Below are positions 9,360 to 18,956 of a stretch of DNA of 64,000 nt, one piece after another (position 1 is the stretch's first letter; each line of letters opens with the position of its first letter). Origin of the DNA: Casuarina equisetifolia (lineage: Eukaryota > Streptophyta > Magnoliopsida > Fagales > Casuarinaceae). Location: positions 1,352,501 through 1,416,500 of the forward strand of contig CM052360.1 of NCBI GenBank assembly GCA_028551475.1, read 5' to 3'. A program made the position numbers and the translations under genes. The notes beneath the pieces were generated by a model that saw only the letters and a program-made list of their open reading frames with translations, was not told the origin of the DNA and searched no databases.

Positions 9360-11490
9360 AATCTCAAATTGCTAGAAAAGAAAATTAAATGCGGAACTCT
9401 TTCCATATGCATAGGGCGATTTTTTGGTGGAATCACAACAACTTGGGAATTTTTTAGATATGATGCAATTCTATAAATAGAAAAATACGCAATTTGATAT
9501 TTCGTATATTTTAATTTTTAACTAGGATACAAGTAAATTAAATATGGAACTCTTTCCATATATAGAGGACAATTGTTAGAATCACAACAGCTTATTTATT
9601 TATTTTTTATTTATTTTATGAAACAAGGAATAGTGAATTTTTTTTTCTATGTATTAAGTTTTTTTTTTTTAGAATTCACTATTCTATCTCAACATGTAAC
9701 AAGCAAAAACTTCATACATAGAAAAAAAAAATTCTTCAAGCTTTGAGAGTCTTTTCACCTCCATCTGTTATCATCTCATATAGTTTTTTGTCTTATATTT
9801 GAGTTTTCAATGAACACTTTAATAATGTAAATAGTATCTCCATATGGCTTATTGAACATGTTGTAGGTTTCAAACTTAGGCGGATCTCTAATATAATAAG
9901 AAAGCCTACGGGAGCGTGAGAATGATTTTATATTTAGTTGTGTGCAATTGTACAATGGGGAGTCTGAATTTATAGACTTGAATTTTATTCTAAGAAAAAA
10001 AATGCAATTAAATACAATAAATGCAGGAATAATTCCAAGAATATTTACAGGAAATATTACAAACATATTAGGAAATGCTTGATATTCATTAACAACTTAA
10101 ATAGTTGGCACGTTAATCTTTTCTTCAGAAGAAAAAAAAAGAAAGCAAGGGTTTTAGAGGTTTTAGAGGTTTTAAGCAGCCATGGAAGGCGTGTTGTCTT
10201 CCACCACCACAAACCCTAGCGATACGCCCAGCAATTCGGAGAACCTAAGCATGGCCGGTTCTGATTCTAAAACCCAGGACCCCAAATCGGAATCCCCCGT
10301 AGCGGGTACTCTGAAAAAGCCGGCCCCGGATCCGTCAGGAGGAGAGAAATCCCGAGAAGATTTGGAGCAATCGGTGGAGGTGTCTGAGGATGGGGAGGAA
10401 GGGGAAGAAGAGGGAGAGTGTGGGTTCTGTTTGTTCATGAATGGGGGTGGGTGTAAGGAGAGCTTTATAGCGTGGGACGAGTGCGGGATGGACGCGAAGA
10501 AGAAGGAGGACTCGGTGGGGAAGTGCTTTGAGGTTACTGAGGCGTTGATGAAGTGCATGAAGGCTCACGCCGAGTACTACGAGCCTGTGCTCACGGCTGG
10601 GAAGAAGGCCAACGAGGAAGCCGTGAAGGAATTGGCGGCGGAGAAGGAGAAGGAAGCTTCCTCTCCGGGTTCGAAGCAAAATGCCGGTTCAGATTCGAAG
10701 GTTTCGGAGCAAAAAGCGGCTTCTAATTGACAATTGATCCCATTAAGTGCTTTGTCTTTTTGATTCAGTTTCTTTGGAAATGAAAATAACGATTTGTCGC
10801 TAACTGGGAGAGCTTTACGTCATTACGGTTCGTTATGTATTTTTGGTACTCACAAAATGCAAAGATATGAGAGGAAAAGGTCCCTTGCAGTCTCATTTTC
10901 TTCAGCTTACCTTACTATTCCTTTTAGTATAAGTTATCTGGTATTTTGTTTCTGTTATGCTAGTTCCTTCCTATACTTTCTGATTTTCTTTGGATGGTGA
11001 AAGGAGGTTTGTGAAATTACTGTGATATCAATTTCCACGGCTAGTCCACATATCTCACTTTTAATTTTAGTTTTTTTTTTTTTAATTTTTTTTTAATATT
11101 ACAATACACGCACTCAACTCACGCATATACAACTCATGCATATACTATTTAGAGCATCTGTTAGTTAATTGCTTAGTTGTATGTGCTATTTAGTACATCT
11201 TTTTCTTGATTGCTTGGCAGTCTTGCTATTTAGTGCATCTGTTGTTTGATTGCTTTCAAATTGGTGACTGTCACAACAACGGGTGAAAGATTCATATTTT
11301 TGCTAAAATTTCAAGGAGTGATGCACTTCTCTGTTTGCTGGATAGTTTTATGCGATCGTATGCATCTTTCTGTACATGGAAGTATATGCAATTTATTTTT
11401 CGAGTATACTAGACTATGCAACTGCATGGTGAATAACAGTATCTTAACCATCACCTATTGGCGTCTACTGTCCTTGCCCCGAACTTATAA
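9360..11490 (+). repeat. Segmental duplication unit A (carries GCK copy 1)
   Basis: Matches unit B at about 13565-16215 over the upstream spacer, the coding region and the 3' flank. Shared landmarks include GGGAATTTTTTAGATATGAT upstream, CCATATGG with a preceding TAATAATGTAAATAG-like stretch, and TGATGCACTTCTCTGTTTGC downstream. Unit A lacks several hundred bases of 3' flank present in B and breaks off into repeat R at about 11500. A short spacer segment near 9375 is repeated internally near 9540. Confidence 0.75.
10182..10730 (+). CDS. GCK-domain protein, copy 1 (myristoylation site lost)
   Basis: Intronless, 182 residues. The N-terminal third is Ser/Thr/Pro-rich and followed by an acidic stretch (about 65-79). 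The GCK domain spans about residues 79-137, with Cys at 80, 83, 91, 101, 115 and 125 and the signature GFCLFMNGGGCK, FIAWDEC and KCMKAHAEYYEP. The tail is Lys/Glu/Ala-rich and probably helical. GCK is a small Cys-rich plant domain whose spaced cysteines suggest a disulfide-bonded helical hairpin; its function is not established. Compared with the tandem copy at 14541, this copy reads MEGV instead of MGGV at the start and Asn where the other has Lys in the signature loop. A short direct repeat GGTTTTAGA lies just before the start. Arabidopsis At1g14060 is, from memory, a GCK protein in the same neighbourhood. Confidence 0.85.
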   Translation: MEGVLSSTTTNPSDTPSNSENLSMAGSDSKTQDPKSESPVAGTLKKPAPDPSGGEKSREDLEQSVEVSEDGEEGEEEGECGFCLFMNGGGCKESFIAWDECGMDAKKKEDSVGKCFEVTEALMKCMKAHAEYYEPVLTAGKKANEEAVKELAAEKEKEASSPGSKQNAGSDSKVSEQKAASN

Positions 11491-11504
11491 CTGAGGACTT
11501 TAGT

Positions 11505-11985
11505 TGTGGAGGATATTTACTATATATAAATCACTCTAGAAGTTCATATCTTATCAATTTAAAATAACTTCAAATTGGTTTTTAGTACGTCTCCCTAACC
11601 GTAATGGTCCAACTTGGATCATTGTATAGTGTCACTTTTACCATGTAAATTTTAACCAATATTGATATGGGTGCTAAAAGACCCAACTTTAATATCATGT
11701 TATAAAGCATAATCTTTCTATAAAAATTATCCTAAGGAAATAGGATATGTACCACGTATAAACTATTTCACATATGGGGTTTGACAATTTAGTGGCATCC
11801 AAGGGCTGCCCCTAACCAAAAAGCAAAAACAATCATCGATTGGAAGAAAAAAAAAAAAGAAGAAAAAAAAACTCTTCACAAGCCAATACTAACAATGTAA
11901 GATAATTCCTTACTAGTTTTTAATAGTTGTCTTTGTTGCATAAAATCATGATTTATGTGTGGTCAATATTCTTCCTTTTTTTGTT
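11505..11985 (+). repeat. Repeat family R, copy 3
   Basis: Direct-orientation copy with TTTACTATATATAAATCACT, TAATATCATGTTATAAAGCA and ACTAACAATGTAAGATAA. It is interrupted around 11775-11875 by about 100 bases containing long A runs. The same kind of interruption occurs in copy 4, so copies 3 and 4 probably arose together with the inverted exon copies beside them. Confidence 0.65.
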
Positions 11986-12111
11986 TGTAGACTAACTTCT
12001 ACAGAAGAATTGAACCTTGTAACTATGGCTAACATGCTTTCATTTATGGAAAAGTTTCAGCTTAACTAGACAATTTATGGTGCAAAGCTTGATGTTTCAT
12101 TATGCTGATGC

Positions 12112-12235
12112 TCAATCTTCATTGTCTTCTTTGTTGTCTTTGTTGTCATTATTAGTCTCGTAGTAACTGAAGGGCAATGGGATTGACTTGAATGCACAAT
12201 ATTTGTCACCACTCTTTAGGTGCTCGTTCTCCAAC
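12112..12235 (-). pseudogene. Inverted copy of last PHO1 exon, full length
   Basis: On the minus strand an AG acceptor is followed by exactly 124 bases, the same length as the native exon, encoding [27 protein letters not shown] and an Asn/Asp/Lys-rich acidic tail ending in TGA. Similarity continues into intron sequence on one side (to about 12305) and 3' flank on the other (to about 11990). There is no attached gene body, so this is a fragment, but its frame is unbroken. Confidence 0.75.
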
Positions 12236-12299
12236 CTGATTCAATAAACAACGTTCAAGCACCGTGAACTTAGAAACAATCCCTTGAAGCTTACTTTTA

Positions 12300-12690
12300 T
12301 TAGAAATCCATACCTTATTGATATAAAACAACTCTATAGTGGTCCAAGCTAGATAATATCACAATACCACTTTCATTATTTAAATCTTGGTTGATATTTA
12401 TATGGGTCCTAAAGAATGACCAAGTACTAATACTATGTTATAAAGCATAATCATTCTATAAAAATTAGCCTATGAAAATGGAATATTTACTACATATAGA
12501 ACATTTTGTGCCAAAACCTTGTAGCATTTAGGGGCTTTACCACATTGGAGGCTATAATTTGAGTCTCATTTCCTCTAACAAATCCTCTGAATAGCCTTGC
12601 ACCCCTTAAAAAGAAAATTTTTTCTCCACAAGCCAATACTAATAATGTAAGATGACACTTTACCCTTTTTTGTAAACTAACTTTCATAGA
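12300..12690 (+). repeat. Repeat family R, copy 4
   Basis: Plus-orientation copy containing ACTATGTTATAAAGCATAAT, TTTACTACATATAGAACA and ACTAATAATGTAAGATGACA, with an interruption of about 110 bases at the same internal place as copy 3. It separates the two inverted PHO1-tail copies. Confidence 0.65.
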
Positions 12691-12845
12691 AGAATTGAAC
12701 TTTATAGCAACAACTAATATGCTTTTATTTATGGAGAACTTTAAGCTTAAATAGACAATTCATGGTGCACAACTTGATGTTTTCTTGCGTTGATGCATAA
12801 TCTTCTATCGTATTTGCTGTCTTCCATGTCCTCATCATTTGGTAG
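12690..12845 (-). pseudogene. Inverted partial copy of the PHO1 gene end
   Basis: On the minus strand the sequence resembles the acidic-tail codons and the 3' flank of PHO1 (encoding NDEDMEDSKY, followed by a diverged ATGCATCAACGCAAGAAA and GTGCACCATGAATTGTCTA). The upstream part of the exon is absent. Together with repeat R copy 4 it forms a second, more degraded version of the unit at 11505-12305. Confidence 0.6.
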
Positions 12846-13564
12846 AAATGTAACAAAATTGTACTTTGTAATTGATCTAAAATTCTCTTGACATGAATAT
12901 AAAACCATACTTATTGACACCATATAATCTTTTCTAGATCTAGATGCAAGCCACATATAGTATACCACCAATAGAAGTTTGGAAGTTCCATATTGCTTGC
13001 TATCACAAAGATTCTTACCCGAAAAATGCATGTACCAATTCAAGTGCATTAGCAAGCATATCTTTTTCTCTCTCTAAGCTTAACTCATGTATCATCACTT
13101 CATCACATTAAGTAACCCAATCTAGCCCAATGTTCAATAGTACGGGCCTCGGGTGAAAATGAACTCTCCACGAACAAGGAAGTCAAGAGAGTTCATTAGG
13201 TTGAAGTCCTAACAATATAAAGTAGGTATAGGGCAAGGATGAGGAAAACTGAACTATGTGAAGTAGATAGAGGGTGAACATAGTAATTTGGTTCAGCCCT
13301 TAGTAAAGGCGAAATACCAATACGTCAATTTGTAGCTCAACCTGTACAAATTAAATGCAAAATCAGTCTTCATTGAGATTTTCTACACACATTTGTAAGC
13401 TTTATCCGTATGATGTATGTTCCATTGGTGAAACTTACTTCTTATTGCTTAACTTGTGTGAAAATGAAATAATATTACTTGTCTATGTGAGAAACCATAA
13501 CTTGTGGAAGCTAAAGTTTAGACTTATAAATAATCACCGATATGTGATCAAAGTAATTACTTCT
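12846..13564. other. Spacer without recognised gene
   Basis: A+T-rich sequence between the inverted PHO1-tail copies and duplication unit B. Open stretches are short and match nothing I recognise. Confidence 0.4.
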
Positions 13565-16215
13565 ACTATGCCTTCAAAGCAAATTAAATGTAGAATTCTT
13601 TCCATATGCGTAGGCTAATTGGTTGTTAGAACACAATTTGGGAATTTTTTAGATATGATGCAATTCTATAAATAGAAGAATATGTAATTTTTTGTTTTGT
13701 ATATTTTAATTTCTAATTAGGATACATGTATTATAAATAGAATATTATACATATAAATTCTAAGATTTTAAGTGAAGTAATTCATCTTTTTATAAACTAT
13801 TCTCTTAATCTATTCTATTTTTCATATACAACTTAAAATACCCTTTCATCCTAAGCGTGGGATAAACATATTGTACATGATTTTTGCTTATGGTAATTAT
13901 AATATTGAAAAGACTATGAAAGTAAGAGAAACTATAGTAAATTTCATTTTCATTTTAGTAGAAGAATTCTCTTCTATATATAAAATAATTCATTATTCTA
14001 TCTTAATATCTAACAAGTAAAAAATTTATACATAGAAAAAACAAAAAAATTCTTCAAACTTTGTGAGTCTTTTAGCCTCCACTAATGTTATCATGTCATG
14101 TGGCTTTTGTCTTATGTTCGAGCTTTGAATGGACTCTTTAATAACATAAATAACAACTCCATATGGCATGCTTAACTTGTTCTTCACCATGTACGTTTTA
14201 AACATAGGCATAGTTTGGACGCTATAGAATGACTTAAACCCTAATATCATGTTAGAAATGATAAACTATAATCCATGACTAACTTAAAGAGAATTCATCT
14301 ATTTATAAAAATATTTTCTCAAACTTTAAAAGAAGTTTTTAAAAAAGAAATAAGGTGTTGGGAGAGAGGGTTGACCATTTGTCTTAGTGTAAACCGTAGA
14401 GAGCTTTTTCAAATAAATTCTGCTAGTTTGACCGTTGACAAACCACGCCATGAAGGAAAGAACTAAATAGTAGGTACGTTAATATTTTATTCAGAAAAAA
14501 AAAAAAAAAAAAACAAGGGTTTTAGAGGTTTTAAGCAGCCATGGGAGGCGTGTTGTCTTCCACCACCACAAACCCTAGCGATACGCCCAGCAATTCGGAG
14601 AACTCAAGCATGTCCGATTCTGATTCTAAAACCCAGGACCCCAAATCGGAATCCCCCGTGGCCGGTACTCTGAAAAAACCGGCCCCGGATCCGTCAGAAG
14701 GAGAGAAATCCCGAGAAGATTTGGAGCAATCGGTGGAGGTGTCTGAGGATGGTGAGGAAGGGGAAGAAGAGGGAGAGTGCGGATTCTGTTTGTTCATGAA
14801 GGGGGGTGGGTGTAAGGACAGCTTTATAGCATGGGAGAAGTGCGTGGAGGACGCGGAGAAGAACGAGGAGGACTTGGCGGAGAAGTGCTCAGAGGTGACT
14901 GGGGCGTTGAAGAAGTGCATGGAGGCTCACGCCGAGTACTACGAGCCTATACTCAGGGCTGAGAAGGTGGCCGAGGAGGAGGCCGTAAAGGAATTGGAAG
15001 CGGAGAAGGAGAGGGAGAAGGAGAAGGAAGCTTCCTCTCCGGGTTCGAACCTAAATGCCGGTTCAGATTCGAAGGTTTCAGAGCAGAAAGCAGCTTCTAA
15101 TTGACAATTGATACGGTTAGGTACTTTGTCTTTTTTATTCAGTTTCTTTGGAAATGAAAATACCGATTTGTCGTACATTTTGGGCTCGATTTCGCCGGTT
15201 TGAGCCGGTGATGAAAGAGAATAAGTTCGGACTTTTCGCTCTTTTTAGAGGAATTAGGAAATCATGATAAATGGAAGTTTGTAGCTTCTATCAGAGTCAG
15301 TAAACGGAAAGGTTTTACCTGATTACGTGCTCCTTATGTATTTTGGTACTCACAAATGCAAAGATATAAGAGAAAAGGGTCTCTCGCAGTCTCATTTTTC
15401 TTCAGCTTACCTTTTTATTGCTTCTAGTTCAAGTGTTCTGGTATTTTGTTTCTGTTATGCTGGTTCCTTCCTACCCTTTCTGATTTTCTTTGGATCGTGA
15501 AAGGAGCTTTCTGAAATTACTTTGATTTCAATTGCCACGGCTAGTCCACACATCTAACTTTTATGTACGCCGATTCATTCACATGCTTAGTTGGTTGTTT
15601 TTATAATAATCTTGTGTGTCTTGTCTGACTCGTTGGTCATTTTGTTTGGGTTGGCGTAGCGTTGTGTAGATTATTCAATTTTAGATTTAGCACTTAGTAG
15701 AAGTAGCAAGTTATCCATTATCTTGTGGCAATGCTTTTTCGTGGGTTTAGTCTTTACTCACTAATGGAGACTCAGTTTGTATGATTTCGTTGGAACCTCC
15801 CTGGATCCTTCCCCCTCAGTTAGCTGTCTGTGCTATTTAGTGAATCTGTTGTTTGATTGCTTAGCTGTCTGTGCTATTTAGAGCATCTGTTGGTTGATTG
15901 CTTAGCTGTCTGTGCTGTTTAGTGCATCTGTTGTTTGACTGCTTGGCAGTCTCTACTATTTAGTGCATCTGTTGTTTGATGGCTTTCAAACCGGTGACTT
16001 TCATAACAACGGGTGGAAGATTCATTTTTTTGCTAAAACTTCAAGTAGTGATGCACTTTTCTGTTTGCTGGATAGTTTTATGTGATCTTATGCATCTTTC
16101 TGGACATGGAAGTATATGCATTTTATTTTTCAAGCAAATTAGACTATGCAACTGCTTGGTGAATGGCAGTATCTTAACCATTCCCTATTAGGCGTTTACT
16201 GTCCTTGCCCCGAAC
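13565..16215 (+). repeat. Segmental duplication unit B (carries GCK copy 2)
   Basis: Counterpart of unit A. The upstream spacer, the GCK coding region and about 1.1 kb of 3' flank align with A. B has a longer 3' flank, including a short internal tandem of TTAGCTGTCTGTGCTATTTA-type units between about 15820 and 15970, of which A keeps only remnants. B therefore looks closer to the ancestral arrangement. Confidence 0.75.
14541..15104 (+). CDS. GCK-domain protein, copy 2 (with myristoylation motif)
   Basis: Intronless, 187 residues, very similar to the copy at 10182. It begins MGGVLSS: Gly2 with Ser6 fits the N-myristoylation consensus, which would tether the protein to membranes. Ser/Thr/Pro-rich and acidic segments are followed by the GCK domain at about 79-138, with Cys at 80, 83, 91, 101, 116 and 126, GFCLFMKGGGCK and KCMEAHAEYYEP. 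A Lys/Glu-rich helical tail is slightly longer than in copy 1 because of an extra EREKEK-type segment. The family's biochemical role is unknown. Signature residues match the family pattern better than in copy 1, so this copy probably retains the ancestral function. Flanking similarity shows the pair arose by segmental duplication. Confidence 0.87.
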   Translation: MGGVLSSTTTNPSDTPSNSENSSMSDSDSKTQDPKSESPVAGTLKKPAPDPSEGEKSREDLEQSVEVSEDGEEGEEEGECGFCLFMKGGGCKDSFIAWEKCVEDAEKNEEDLAEKCSEVTGALKKCMEAHAEYYEPILRAEKVAEEEAVKELEAEKEREKEKEASSPGSNLNAGSDSKVSEQKAASN

Positions 16216-18956
16216 TTATAATGCGGGACTTCAGTTCACGAGTTTCTCCAAACCTTTCAGAATGGCGCCTATTTCAGATTACTTCACTCATAATCTAGAG
16301 GTCGATAATTAGATTTTTGTTACTTCCTACGCTTAATGCAACTACAGGGTTACGTCCCAGGTGATATTATATGACTTGTTGATATCCTTAATGTACTCTG
16401 GTTGCCAAGTTGCAGACTTGATGGTTGAGTAAAAGATAATTCCTTTCAAAGTTATATTGTGTTCAATCAGCACGCCAAAACGGTATATGAAGTATCTGGT
16501 GTAATTGATATCGGTTTTAGTTGAAAGTATTTAAGCCTTAGCTATTGGAGCTAAGGATGTACAGAGGATTCCATGCTTTTTAGACTGAATGGTGTTGTTT
16601 GTCGGGTTTTCTAGCACGTCAGAAGTGAAAAAATGAGATATTCTGCTGGTCAACTGCGAGGTTTTGAGTTATTTAGGTAACTAGACCGTGTATTGTTGCT
16701 TCTCTTTGTTTTCCCCGCATGACTTATGGAGATCCCTTACAGGCTAATGTTTTCTGGGAAGGGATTAATGTCATCTTGGATTTTTGTAAGATACTTGCTC
16801 TTTTCCTTCTTTAATCTGGGTTGATATGTTTGTTGCTAAGATTAGAAGTGCTTGTTGCAATTCTAGAGAATGTTATGCTTTTTTGGAAATCAGGTCTTTT
16901 AGGATTTTGGATGTTTAGAATTGTCTGCCGTGGCCTACTCAGCCTGGTTGTGCATCTTCTATCCGAAGTTGAATCCTGCTAGCACCTAAAAGGGAAATTC
17001 AGTTAGCTTTCAGTACTCAGCTACTTGAATCTATGGAGCTCTTGCGTTTTCTTTCTAAGATTTCAATTCTCTGGTTTAAACTTCCAGAGGCCTTGAAGAC
17101 CTCAATATACCTTTATTTGTCATGAGAATCTTATTTACTTGATTTGAAAGATCATAACTAAGGACTTGCTTGACCAAAGATAGTGGCTTGTTTATTGAAA
17201 ATAATGAACTTATCTTTTATTTCAAATTTTAGATAGAAAGTTGTTCATATCGACTTTACTAAACTTAGCATTATACAAGTCTTGCTTAGATAATTTTTTT
17301 GAAAAAAATAATTCCTATGGTCTAACATTATGTCAAATAAATTTTTGCGGTTCCAAAATGAAGCTTATAACTTGCACTGTCTCTAAGCGAACATCCTCAT
17401 TAATACAAAATTGACAAGAAAAGTTGGTTACCTAAAGAAAGTGCATCTGAATTCCTCTTAAATGACCTCTAAATTGGCTAAAATGGTGATAAAGGATTCT
17501 GTGTAAAAATTGTGTGATAAAGGAAACCTTATGAGGACGTTCAACGGCTGTATTCTCATTATTTTCAGAGGCATTATATTTTGTCATAACATGCCCGGCT
17601 ATCTATCTTAAATTTAAGATCATTGTATCAAAAATCATATATTACTAAAATCTTGCTTAATAATTATCTTTATAGAGAAAAAAAAGGAACAATTTTTGGG
17701 ATAAGATTGTCACATGATATTAGGTGCAAATTGATGACGGGCGGCACCTCTTGTATACAAAATCCATAGTTTGAGGCAATTCATGAAAATATGTGTATCC
17801 CAACATGAAACTTGTAGTCTACGTTGATAATGAGAAGACTTATTAAAAAGGGTATGATAAATGTTTTAGATTGCTTAAATATTACTGAGTAATTACTTTT
17901 ATAAGGAAATACTTTATTACTTTTCAATCAACATTAGATATAATTGAGTTTCTCAATTTGTAATCAAAGTTTAAGTTCAAGATATGGCAATCCTAATACA
18001 TAATGCTTGTAGTCCAAAGTGAATTTTGAAAGGATATACATACTCTTGACATGAACTCATAACCCCATACTATTTGTGATGAGTGTATTAAGAGTGATGT
18101 AGCAAAAGTTTTACATTGCCTAAATCTAACTTAAGAATCTTAAAACTATTGAATCAATTTCTAATTAAGATTAAATTATCTAATAGAAAATATTGTATCA
18201 AACATCATTTCACTAATTTATATATCCCTCCACAAAACTCATAACCTACATTGGCAATGAAGGGACATATTAAGAACAATATGACAAAAATTTTAAATAA
18301 AAGTATATATACTCTCACATGAAATTCAATCTACGTTTATTAGGAGGCATATTAAAAATGTGGTGACAAAAGTTTCACATTACTTAAATACTATTAAGAA
18401 GTTATTTTTACAAAAAAAAAAAAAACTCTATTACTTTTCAATCAACTTTGGATATAATCATATTTCTTAACATTTATTAGGTTCTAGTTTCAAAATGTAA
18501 TAACTAAAACTTGTAAGTCCAAGTAAATGTTGAAAGGATATATGCCATGACATGAACTCATAATAAATAAGAATGGTGTAACAAAAGTTTTTTTATTGTC
18601 TAAATTGTGTTTGAAAATCTTAAACTTAATGAATCTACTAAGATTGAAACATGATTTGATTTATCTTCTAATCAAAGTTCATGATTTAGCTGATAAAGAT
18701 ATCTTATGCTCCAATCACTATATATTAAAAATATTAAAGTTAAAGATTAATTAAGAATCATTTTATTTGAATATTATCATCAACTTCAACTAAGTCTACG
18801 GTGCCACAAATTCAAAGTTTCAATCCTAAAACGTCACCTAGTTCCCCGAGTGTGGGAAACAGGAGAAGCCAATCTACGACCACAAGCTATAAAAGTCCAC
18901 ATCTCATCTCATCCTATCCACATCTGCAGAGCAGCTTCGAAGAGAAGGAAGAGACG
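16216..18956. other. Long A+T-rich spacer with local repeats
   Basis: No gene recognised. From about 17800 the sequence becomes a set of diverged direct repeats: blocks at about 17865-18130 and 18350-18610 share TTACTTTTCAATCAAC, GAAAGGATATA, ACATGAACTCATAA and an AAAAGTTTTACATTGCCTAAA-like phrase. A further partial block lies at about 18235-18310. The final 170 bases or so form the LSMT leader and promoter. Confidence 0.55.

Noticed and set aside
12747-13055. 102-codon minus-strand ORF
   Set aside because: Its C-terminal part is the degraded inverted PHO1 tail and the rest resembles nothing; it is an open stretch by chance.
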